Assembly: GCF_051020975.1 (NCBI RefSeq) | Contig: NW_027478168.1 | Coordinates: forward strand, 1,054,001 to 1,118,000 | Origin: Osmia lignaria lignaria | Taxonomy: Eukaryota; Arthropoda; Insecta; Hymenoptera; Megachilidae | Length of the DNA stretch: 64,000 nucleotides | Direction: 5' to 3' | Shown: in pieces, positions 39,602 through 48,752 of the stretch | How positions within the stretch are numbered: position 1 is the stretch's first letter | How the letters are laid out: every line of letters starts with the position of its first letter | The notes under the pieces: generated by a model | Database searches by the model: none | Told to the model about the DNA's origin: nothing | Seen by the model: the letters and a program-made list of their open reading frames with translations, nothing else | Position numbers and translations under genes: made by a program

Positions 39602-41211
39602 TTGCAGATTTATCTCAAGGGAAGGGGCCTGACGGACATATTTCGAGATATTTCTTCTTCTTGTTGTTCTTCTTCTGCACAGCTAAGCTGGAAGTGGCAT
39701 TTGCAGCTCGCAATAGTGCAGAGATATCTCAAAGAAAGGGGCCACGGTGTTTCTGTATCTCTATTATGCTGGTGCGGCTTCGGAACTTTTAAATATCTTG
39801 ATATATCTCGAGAACTACGCATCTGATCCAAAAATATCATAGAACATAAATAGTAGGAAACTTAATTCTCTACAAAAAAGGTCTCTCAGCATTTTGCCAT
39901 AGCTCGCTTCGTTTCCGAGATATTTGCAGATTTATCTCAAGGGAAGGGGCCTAACGGACATATTTCCAGATATTTCTTCTTCTTGTTGTTCTTCTTCTGC
40001 ACAGCTAAGCTGGAAGTGGCATTTGCGGCTCGCACTAGTGCAGAGTTATCTCAAAGAAAGGGGCCACGGTGTTTCTGTATCTCTATTATGTTGGTGCAGC
40101 TTCAGAACTTTTAAATATCTTGATGTATCTCGAGAACTACGCATCTGATCCAAAAATATCATAGAAGGTAAAAAGTAGGAAACTTAATTCTCTACAAAAA
40201 AGGTCTCTTAACATTTTGCCATAGCTCGCTTCGTTTCCGAGATATTTGCAGATTTATCTCATGGTAAGGGGCCTGACGGACATATTTCGAGATATTTCTT
40301 CTTCTTGTTGTTCTTCTTCTGCACAGCTAAGCTGGAAGTGGCATTTGCAGCTCGCAATAGTGCATAGCTATCTGAAAGAAAGGGGCCACGGTGTTTCTGT
40401 ATCTCTATTATGTTGGTGCGGCTTCGGAACTTTTAAATATCTTGATATATCTCGAGAACTACGCATCTGATCAAAAAATATCATAGAACATAAAAAGTAG
40501 GAAACTTAATTCGCTACAAAAAAGGTCTCTTAACATTTTGCCATAGCTCGCTTCGTTTCCGAGATATTTGCAGATTTATCTCAAGGGAAGGGGCCTAACG
40601 GACATATTTCGTGATATTTCTTCTTCTTGTTGTTCTTCTTCTGCACAGCTAAGCTGGAAGTGGCATTTACAGCTCGCAATAGTGCAGAGTTATCTCAAAG
40701 AAAGGGGCCACGGTGTTTCTGTATCTCTATTATGTTGGTGCGGCTTCGGAACTTTTAAATATCTTGATATATCTCGAGAACTACGCATCTGATCAAAAAA
40801 TATCATAGAAGATAAAAAGTAGGGAACTTAATTCTCTACAAAAAAGGTCTCTTAACATTTTCCCATAGCTGGCATCGTTTCCGAGATATTTGCAGATTTA
40901 TCTCAAGGGAAGGGGCCTGACGGACATATTCCGAGATATTTCTTCTTCTTGTTGTTCTTCTTCTGCACAGCTAAGCTGGAAGTGGCATTTGCAGCTCGCA
41001 ATAGTGCAGAGTTATCTCAAAGAAAGGGGCCACGGTGTTTCTGTATCTCTATTATGTTGGTGCGGCTTCGGAACTTTTAAATATCTTGATATATCTCGAG
41101 AACTACGCATCTGATCAAAAAATATCATAGAACATAAAAAGTAGGAAACTTAATTCTCTACAAAAAAGGTCTCCTATCATTTTGCCATAGCTCTCTTCGT
41201 TTCCGAGATAT
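39602..41211 (+). repeat. Five-monomer HOR, copy 2 (1610 bp)
   Basis: By eye it is identical to copy 1 from about 38069/39679 through 39721/41331. Differences occur only near the 5' edge (GATACTTC and CTGCGCAGC in copy 1 against GATATTTC and CTGCACAGC here). The duplicated tract is therefore somewhat longer than one period. Confidence 0.92.
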
Positions 41212-41855
41212 TTGCAGATTTATCTCAAGGGAAGGGGCCTGACGGACATATTTCGAGATATTTCTTCTTCTTGTTGTTCTTCTTCTGCACAGCTAAGCTG
41301 GAAGTGGCATTTGCAGCTCGCAATAGTGCAGAGTTATCTCAAAGAAAGGGGCCACGGTGTTTCTGTATCTCTATTATGTTGGTGCGGCTTCGGAACTTTT
41401 AAATATCTTGATATATCTCGAGAACTACGCATCTGATCAGAAAATATCATAGAAGATAAAAAGTAGGAAACTTAATTCTCTACAAAAAAGGTCTCTTAAC
41501 ATTTTGCCATAGCTCGCTTCGTTTCCGAGATATTTGCAGATTTATCTCAAGGTAAGGGACCTGACGGACATATTTCCAGATATTTCTTCTTCTTGTTGTT
41601 CTCCTTCTGCAGAGCTAAGCTGGAAGTGGCATTTGCAGCTCGCAATAGTGCATAGCTATCTGAAAGAAAGGGGCCACGGTGTTTCTGTATCTCTATTATG
41701 TTGGTGCGGCTTCGGAACTTTTAAATATCTTGATATATCTCGAGAACTACGCATCTGATCAAAAAATATCATAGAACATAAAAGGTAGGAAACTTAATTC
41801 GCTACAAAAAAGGTCTCTTAACATTTTGCCATAGCTCGCTTCGTTTCCGAGATAT

Positions 41856-42178
41856 TTGCAGATTTATCTCAAGGGGAAGGGGCCTAACGGACATATTTCG
41901 TGATATTTCTTCTTCTTGTTGTTCTTCTTCTGCACAGCTAAGCTGGAAGTGGCATTTGCAGCTCGCAATAGTGCAGAGTTATCTCAAAGAAAGGGGCCAC
42001 GGTGTTTCTGTATCTCTATTATGTTGGTGCGGCTTCTTAACTTTTAAATATCTTGATATATCTCGAGAACTACGCATCTGATCAAAAAATATCATAGAAC
42101 ATAAAAAGTAGGAAACTTAATTCTCTACAAAAAAGGTCTCTTATCATTTTGCCATAGCTCTCTTCGTTTCCGAGATAT
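41856..42178 (+). repeat. 323-bp monomer (extra G in arm 1)
   Basis: Arm 1 of the internal repeat reads CTCAAGGGGAAGGGGCC, one G more than usual. The unit otherwise resembles the e monomers at 43903 and 47673. Confidence 0.85.
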
Positions 42179-42179
42179 T

Positions 42180-42206
42180 TGCAGATTTATCTCAAGGGAA
42201 GGGGCC
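42180..42206 (+). repeat. Internal direct repeat, arm 1 (reference monomer)
   Basis: This arm begins TGCAGATTTATCTCAA and ends AAGGGGCC. It matches arm 2, 114 bp downstream, at 24 of 27 positions. It is intact in Y-type monomers, whereas Q-type monomers replace its core with TCAGCTCAAAGGAACTGG. Looser similarity extends upstream, where CATTTTGCCATAGCTCGC precedes arm 1 and CATTTGCAGCTCGC precedes arm 2. This suggests an old internal duplication with small indels. Confidence 0.85.
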
Positions 42207-42228
42207 TGACGGACATATTTCGAGATAT

Positions 42229-42253
42229 TTCTTCTTCTTGTTGTTCTTCTTCT
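42229..42253 (+). repeat. TTC-rich pyrimidine tract within the monomer
   Basis: This is a run of TTC and TTG triplets giving a T/C-rich strand with only two G residues. It is one of the best conserved parts of the unit, with recurrent changes limited to a few positions (CTTCCTCTGC in Q types, CTTGATGTTC in six monomers). It explains the apparent serine/cysteine-rich stretch when the frame is translated. No function can be read from it. Confidence 0.8.
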
Positions 42254-42293
42254 GCACAGCTAAGCTGGAAGTGGCATTTGCAGCTCGCAATAG

Positions 42294-42320
42294 TGCAGAG
42301 TTATCTCAAAGAAAGGGGCC
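42294..42320 (+). repeat. Internal direct repeat, arm 2 (reference monomer)
   Basis: This arm begins TGCAGAGTTATCTCAA and ends AAGGGGCC. It shares the uninterrupted 9-mer TTATCTCAA and the final 8-mer AAGGGGCC with arm 1. The 114-bp distance between the arms equals the extra length of the four 436-bp monomers, so this repeat is the apparent recombination point. Confidence 0.85.
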
Positions 42321-42500
42321 ACGGTGTTTCTGTATCTCTATTATGTTGGTGCGGCTTCGGAACTTTTAAATATCTTGATATATCTCGAGAACTACGCATC
42401 TGATCAAAAAATATCATAGAACATAAAACGTAGGAAACTTAATTCTCTACAAAAAAGGTCTCTTAACATTTTGCCATAGCTCGCTTCGTTTCCGAGATAT

Positions 42501-42936
42501 TTGCAGATTTATCTCAAGGGAAGGGGCCTAACGGACATATTTCGAGATATTTCTTCTTCTTGTTGTTCTTCTTCTGCACAGCTAAACTGGAAGTGGCATT
42601 TGCAGCTCGCAATAGTGCAGAGTTATCTCAAGGGAAGGGGCCTAACGGACATATTTCGAGATATTTCTTCTTCTTGTTGTTCTTCTTCTGCACAGCTAAA
42701 CTGGAAGTGGCATTTCCAGCTCGCAATAGTGCAGAGTTATCTCAAAGAGAGGGGCCACGGTGTTTCTGTATCTCTATTATGTTGGTGCGGCTTCGGAACT
42801 TTTAAATATCTTGATATATCTCGAGAACTACGCATCTGATCAAAAAATACCATAGAACATAAAAAGTAGGAAACTTAATTCTCTACACATAAGGTCTCTC
42901 AACATTTTGCCATAGCTCGCTTCGTTTCCGAGATAT
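42501..42936 (+). repeat. 436-bp expanded monomer, copy 1
   Basis: This is an ordinary unit with 114 extra bases. Positions 42509-42622 and 42623-42736 are consecutive 114-bp segments that differ by one base (CATTTGCAGC against CATTTCCAGC). The junction reads GCAGAGTTATCTCAAGGG: arm 2 of the internal repeat runs straight into the sequence that normally follows arm 1. Downstream markers AAATACCATAG and CTACACATAAGG are shared with the other three expanded units. Confidence 0.93.
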
Positions 42937-44546
42937 TTGCAGATTTATCTCAAGGGAAGGGGCCTGACGGACATATTTCGAGATATTTCTTCTTCTTGTT
43001 GTTCTTCTTCTGCACAGCTAAGCTGGAAGTGGCATTTGCAGCTCGCAATTGTGCAGAGTTATCTCAAAGAGAGGGGCCACGATGTTTCTGTATCTCTATT
43101 ATGTTGGTGCGGCTTCGGAACTTTTAAATATCTTGATATATCTCGAGAACTACGAATCTGATCAGAAAATATCATAGAAGATAAAAAGTAGGAAACTTAA
43201 TTCTCTACAAAAAAGCTCTCTTAACATTTTGCCATAGCTCGCTTCGTTTCCGAGATATTTGCAGATTTATCTCATGGTAAGGGGCCTGACGGACATATTT
43301 CGAGATATTTCTTCTTCTTGTTGTTCTTCTTCTGCACAGCTAAGCTGGAAGTGGCATTTGCAGCTCGCAATAGTGCATAGTTATCTGAAAGAAAGGGGCC
43401 ACGGTGTTTCTGTATCTCTATTATGTTGGTGCGGCTTCGGAACTTTTAAATATCTCGATATATCTCGAAAACTACGCTTCTGATCAAAAAATATCATAGA
43501 ACATAAAAAGTAGGAAACTTAATTCGCTACAAAAAAGGTCTCTTAACATTTTGCCATCGCTCGCTTCGTTTCCGAGATATTTGCAGATTGATCTCAAGGT
43601 AAGGGGCCTGACGGACATATTTCGAGATATTTCTTCTTCTTGTTGTTCTTCTTCTGCACAGCTAAGCTGGAAGTGGCATTTGCAGCTCGCAATAGTGCAT
43701 AGCTGTCTGAAAGAAAGGGGCCACGGTGTTTCTGTATCTCTATTATGTTGGTGCGGCTTCGGAACTTTTAAATATCTTGATATATCTCGAGAACTACGCA
43801 TCTGATCAAAAAATATCATAGAACATAAAAAGTAGGAAACTTAATTCGCTACAAAAAAGGTCTCTTAACATTTTGCCATCGCTCGCTTCGTTTCCGAGAT
43901 ATTTGCAGATTTATCTCAAGGGAAGGGGCCTAACGGACATATTTCGTGATATTTCTTCTTCTTGTTGTTCTTCTTCTGCACAGCTAAGCTGGAAGTGGCA
44001 TTTGCAGCTCGCAATAGTGCAGAGTTATCTCAAAGAAAGGGGCCACGGTGTTTCTGTATCTCTATTATGTTGGTGCGGCTTCTTAACTTTTAAATATCTT
44101 GATATATCTCGAGAACTACGCATCTGATCAGAAAATATCATAGAACATAAAAAGTAGGAAACTTAATTCGCTACAAAAAAGGTCTCTTAACATTTTGCAA
44201 TAGCTCGCTTCGTTTCCGAGATATTTGCAGATTTATCTCAAGGGAAGGGGCCTGACGGACATATTTCGAGATATTTCTTCTTCTTGTTGTTCTTCTTCTG
44301 CACAGCTAAGCTGGAAGTGGCATTTGCGGCTCGCACTAGTGCAGAGTTATCTCAAAGAAAGGGGCCACGGTGTTTCTGTATCTCTATTATGTTGGTGCGG
44401 CTTCGGAACTTTTAAATATCTCGATATATCTCGAAAACTACGCTTCTGATCAAAAAATATCATAGAACATAAATTGTAGCAAACATAATTCTCTACAAAA
44501 AACGTCTCTTAACATTTTGCCATAGCTCGCTTCGTTTCCGAGATAT
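42501..44546 (+). repeat. 436-anchored HOR, copy 1 (L, a/b fusion, c, d, e, f)
   Basis: The order is a 436-bp unit L, a unit that begins like a and ends like b (42937), c with CTCATGGTAAGG and GTGCATAGTTATC (43259), d with GATTGATCTCAAGGTAAGG (43581), e with TTTCGTGATATT and CTTCTTAAC (43903), and f preceded by TTGCAATAGCTCG (44225). The a/b chimera is consistent with loss of exactly one monomer by exchange between neighbours. Confidence 0.88.
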
Positions 44547-44982
44547 TTGCAGATTCAGCTCAAAGGAACTGGCCTGACGGACATATTTCGAGATATTTCT
44601 TCTTCTTGTTGTTCTTCCTCTGCACAGCTAAGCTGGAAGTGGCATTTGCAGCTCGCAATAGTGCAGAGTTATCTCAAGGGAAGGGGCCTAACGGACATAT
44701 TTCGAGATATTTCTTCTTCTTGTTGTTCTTCTTCTGCACAGCTAAACTGGAAGTGGCATTTCCAGCTCGCAATAGTGCAGAGTTATCTCAAAGAGAGGGG
44801 CCACGGTGTTTCTGTATCTCTATTATGTTGGTGCGGCTTCGGAACTTTTAAATATCTTGATATATCTCGAGAACTACGCATCTGATCAAAAAATACCATA
44901 GAACATAAAAAGTAGGAAACTTAATTCTCTACACATAAGGTCTCTCAACATTTTGCCATAGCTCGCTTCGTTTCCGAGATAT
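44547..44982 (+). repeat. 436-bp expanded monomer, copy 2
   Basis: It has the same 114-bp expansion and the same GAGTTATCTCAAGGG junction at 44667-44681. Unlike copy 1, the first segment is Q type (TCAGCTCAAAGGAACTGG, CTTCCTCTGC), while the second is Y type with CCTAACGG and CTAAACTGG. The 5' third has therefore been exchanged in one lineage after the expansion. Confidence 0.93.
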
Positions 44983-46270
44983 TTGCAGATTTATCCCAAG
45001 GGAAGGGGCCTGACGGACATATTTCGAGATATCTCTTCTTCTTGTTGTTCTTCTTCTGCACAGCTAAGCTGGAAGTGGCATTTGCAGCTCGCAATAGTGC
45101 AGAGTTATCTCAAAGAGAGGGGCCACGGTGTTTCTGTATCTCTATTATGTTGGTGCGGCTTCGGAACTTTTAAATATCTTGATATATCTCGAGAACTACG
45201 CATCTGATCAAAAAATATCATAGAACATAAATTGTAGGAAACATAATTGTCTACAAAAAAGGTCTCTTAACATTTTGCCATAGCTCGCTTCGTTTCCGAG
45301 ATACTTGCCGATTTATCTCAAGGGAAGGGGCCTGACGGACATATTTCGAGATATTTCTTCTTCTTGTTGTTCTTCTTCTGCACAGCTAAGCTGGAAGTGG
45401 CATTTGCAGCTCGCAATTGTGCAGAGTTATCTCAAAGAGAGGGGCCACGGTGTTTCTGTATCTCTATTATGTTGGTGCGGCTTCGGAACTTTTAAATATC
45501 TTGATATATCTCGAGAACTACGAATCTGATCAGAAAATATCATACAAGATAAAAAGTAGGAAACTTAATTCTCTACAAAAAAGCTCTCTTAACATTTTGC
45601 CATAGCTCGCTTCGTTTCCGAGATATTTGCAGATTTATCTCATGGTAAGGGGCCTGACGGACATATTTCGAGATATTTCTTCTTCTTGTTGTTCTTCTTC
45701 TGCACAGCTAAGCTGGAAGTGGCATTTGCAGCTCGCAATAGTGCATAGTTATCTGAAAGAAAGGGGCCACGGTGTTTCTGTATCTCTATTATGTTGGTGC
45801 GGCTTCGGAACTTTTAAATATCTCGATATATCTCGAAAACTACGCTTCTGATCAAAAAATATCATAGAACATAAAAAGTAGGAAACTTAATTCGCTACAA
45901 AAAAGGTCTCTTAACATTTTGCCATCGCTCGCTTCGTTTCCGAGATATTTGCAGATTTATCTCAAGGGAAGGGGCCTGACGGACATATTTCGAGATATTT
46001 CTTCTTCTTGTTGTTCTTCTTCTGCACAGCTAAGCTGGAAGTGGCATTTGCGGCTCGCACTAGTGCAGAGTTATCTCAAAGAAAGGGGCCACGGTGTTTC
46101 TGTATCTCTATTATGTTGGTGCGGCTTCGGAACTTTTAAATATCTCGATATATCTCGAAAACTACGCTTCTGATCAAAAAATATCATAGAACATAAATTG
46201 TAGCAAACATAATTCTCTACAAAAAACGTCTCTTAACATTTTGCCATAGCTCGCTTCGTTTCCGAGATAT
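44547..46270 (+). repeat. 436-anchored HOR, copy 2 (L, a, b, c, f)
   Basis: This has L (44547), a with TAATTGTCTAC (44983), b with GATACTTGCCGATTT, GCAATTGTGC and GAATCTGATCAG (45305), c (45627) and f (45949). Units d and e are missing: c joins f directly, and f keeps the GCCATCGCTCGC leader normally found before d or e. Confidence 0.88.
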
Positions 46271-46706
46271 TTGCAGATTCAGCTCAAAGGAACTGGCCTG
46301 ACGGACATATTTCGAGATATTTCTTCTTCTTGTTGTTCTTCCTCTGCACAGCTAAGCTGGAAGTGGCATTTGCAGCTCGCAATAGTGCAGAGTTATCTCA
46401 AGGGAAGGGGCCTAACGGACATATTTCGAGATATTTCTTCTTCTTGTTGTTCTTCTTCTGCACAGCTAAACTGGAAGTGGCATTTCCAGCTCGCAATAGT
46501 GCAGAGTTATCTCAAAGAGAGGGGCCACGGTGTTTCTGTATCTCTATTATGTTGGTGCGGCTTCGGAACTTTTAAATATCTTGATATATCTCGAGAACTA
46601 CGCATCTGATCAAAAAATACCATAGAACATAAAAAGTAGGAAACTTAATTCTCTACACATAAGGTCTCTCAACATTTTGCCATAGCTCGCTTCGTTTCCG
46701 AGATAT
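46271..46706 (+). repeat. 436-bp expanded monomer, copy 3
   Basis: It matches the unit at 44547 in structure and at the markers I compared: Q-type first segment, Y-type second segment, AAATACCATAG and CTACACATAAGG. It lies 1724 bp after that copy. Confidence 0.93.
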
Positions 46707-48316
46707 TTGCAGATTTATCTCAAGGGAAGGGGCCTGACGGACATATTTCGAGATATTTCTTCTTCTTGTTGTTCTTCTTCTGCACAGCTAAGCTGGAAGT
46801 GGCATTTGCAGCTCGCAATAGTGCAGAGTTATCTCAAAGAGAGGGGCCACGGTGTTTCTGTATCTCTATTATGTTGGTGCGGCTTCGGAACTTTTAAATA
46901 TCTTGATATATCTCGAGAACTACGCATCTGATCAAAAAATATCATAGAACATAAATTGTAGGAAACATAATTGTCTACAAAAAAGGTCTCTTAACATTTT
47001 GCCATAGCTCGCTTCGTTTCCGAGATACTTGCCGATTTATCTCAAGGGAAGGGGCCTGACGGACATATTTCGAGATATTTCTTCTTCTTGTTGTTCTTCT
47101 TCTGCACAGCTAAGCTGGAAGTGGCATTTGCAGCTCGCAATTGTGCAGAGTTATCTCAAAGAGAGGGGCCACGGTGTTTCTGTATCTCTATTATGTTGGT
47201 GCGGCTTCGGAACTTTTAAATATCTTGATATATCTCGAGAACTACGAATCTGATCAGAAAATATCATAGAAGATAAAAAGTAGGAAACTTAATTCTCTAC
47301 AAAAAAGCTCTCTTGACATTTTGCCATAGCTCGCTTCGTTTCCGAGATATTTGCAGATTTATCTCATGGTAAGGGGCCTGACGGACATATTTCGAGATAT
47401 TTCTTCTTCTTGTTGTTCTTCTTCTGCACAGCTAAGCTGGAAGTGGCATTTGCAGCTCGCAATAGTGCATAGTTATCTGAAAGAAAGGGGCCACGGTGTT
47501 TCTGTATCTCTATTATGTTGGTGCGGCTTCGGAACTTTTAAATATCTCGATATATCTCGAAAACTACGCTTCTGATCAAAAAATATCATAGAACATAAAA
47601 AGTAGGAAACTTAATTCGCTACAAAAAAGGTCTCTTAACATTTTGCCATCGCTCGCTTCGTTTCCGAGATATTTGCAGATTTATCTCAAGGGAAGGGGCC
47701 TAACGGACATATTTCGTGATATTTCTTCTTCTTGTTGTTCTTCTTCTGCACAGCTAAGCTGGAAGTGGCATTTGCAGCTCGCAATAGTGCAGAGTTATCT
47801 CAAAGAAAGGGGCCACGGTGTTTCTGTATCTCTATTATGTTGGTGCGGCTTCTTAACTTTTAAATATCTTGATATATCTCGAGAACTACGCATCTGATCA
47901 AAAAATATCATAGAACATAAAAAGTAGGAAACTTAATTCGCTACAAAAAAGGTCTCTTAACATTTTGCAATAGCTCGCTTCGTTTCCGAGATATTTGCAG
48001 ATTTATCTCAAGGGAAGGGGCCTGACGGACATATTTCGAGATATTTCTTCTTCTTGTTGTTCTTCTTCTGCACAGCTAAGCTGGAAGTGGCATTTGCGGC
48101 TCGCACTAGTGCAGAGTTATCTCAAAGAAAGGGGCCACGGTGTTTCTGTATCTCTATTATGTTGGTGCGGCTTCGGAACTTTTAAATATCTCGATATATC
48201 TCGAAAACTACGCTTCTGATCAAAAAATATCATAGAACATAAATTGTAGGAAACATAATTCTCTACAAAAAACGTCTCTTAACATTTTGCCATAGCTCGC
48301 TTCGTTTCCGAGATAT
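46271..48316 (+). repeat. 436-anchored HOR, copy 3 (L, a, b, c, e, f)
   Basis: It has L, a, b, c as in copy 2, then e (47673) and f (47995), so only d is absent. The stretch f-L-a-b-c at 45949-47672 is a close tandem copy of 44225-45948, offset 1724 bp. Confidence 0.88.
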
Positions 48317-48752
48317 TTGCAGATTCAGCTCAAAGGAACTGGCCTGACGGACAGATTTCGAGATATTTCTTCTTCTTGTTGTTCTTCCTCTGCACAGCTA
48401 AGCTGGAAGTGGCATTTGCAGCTCGCAATAGTGCAGAGTTATCTCAAGGGAAGGGGCCTAACGGACATATTTCGAGATATTTCTTCTTCTTGTTGTTCTT
48501 CTTCTGCACAGCTAAACTGGAAGTGGCATTTCCAGCTCGCAATAGTGCAGAGTTATCTCAAAGAGAGGGGCCACGGTGTTTCTGTATCTCTATTATGTTG
48601 GTGCGGCTTCGGAACTTTTAAATATCTTGATATATCTCGAGAACTACGCATCTGATCAAAAAATACCATAGAACATAAAAAGTAGGAAACTTAATTCTCT
48701 ACACATAAGGTCTCTCAACATTTTGCCATAGCTCGCTTCGTTTCCGAGATAT
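48317..48752 (+). repeat. 436-bp expanded monomer, copy 4
   Basis: It has the same structure as the copies at 44547 and 46271, with one visible private change (GGACAGATTTCG in place of GGACATATTTCG). It lies 2046 bp after the previous copy. Confidence 0.93.

Larger units (their letters stand above)
41212..42500 (+). repeat. Four monomers, one of 323 bp
   Basis: The unit at 41534 has GGTAAGGGACC, TTTCCAGAT, TCTCCTTCTGCAGAGC and GTGCATAGCTATC. The unit at 41856 has one extra G (CAAGGGGAAGG), TTTCGTGAT and CTTCTTAAC. These forms are close to units c, d and e of the following HOR. The stretch links it to the five-monomer HOR upstream. Confidence 0.85.
42179..42500 (+). repeat. Reference 322-bp monomer (Y, GCAGCTCGCAATAG, E type)
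   Basis: This unit lies close to the majority sequence and is used here to place internal landmarks. It starts at TTGCAG. Positions 2-28 and 116-142 are an imperfect direct repeat. Positions 51-75 are a TTC-rich pyrimidine tract. Positions 43-50 and 202-209 are the inverted boxes CGAGATAT and ATATCTCG. Positions 220-280 are A-rich with runs of five or six A. A TGATCA site lies at 223-228, and the unit ends in the TTTTGCCATAGCTCGC and TTTCCGAGATAT segment. Its one obvious private change is AAAACGTAGG in place of the common AAAAAGTAGG. The start point is an arbitrary phase choice. Confidence 0.95.

Noticed and set aside
42219..42239. CENP-B box
   Set aside because: ATTTCGAGATATTTC matches the first half of the canonical pattern (TTCG, four bases, A), but the required CGGG end is TCTT. 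Other TTCG sites in the unit also fail, and the reverse orientation shows no match.
42229..42253. TTC microsatellite expansion
   Set aside because: The tract is interrupted by TTG triplets and I saw no length change in any unit (all length variants lie elsewhere), so it is not behaving as an expanding microsatellite.
42405..42457. Phased A-tracts producing bent DNA
   Set aside because: A-runs are present, but their centres are about 18 and 26 bp apart, not in steps of about 10.5 bp, so helical phasing is not convincing.
42501..48655. 112-codon frames in the 436-bp units as fused or longer proteins
   Set aside because: 114 is divisible by 3, so the expansion simply keeps the open frame and repeats 38 codons. 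There is still no ATG and no sign of coding constraint.
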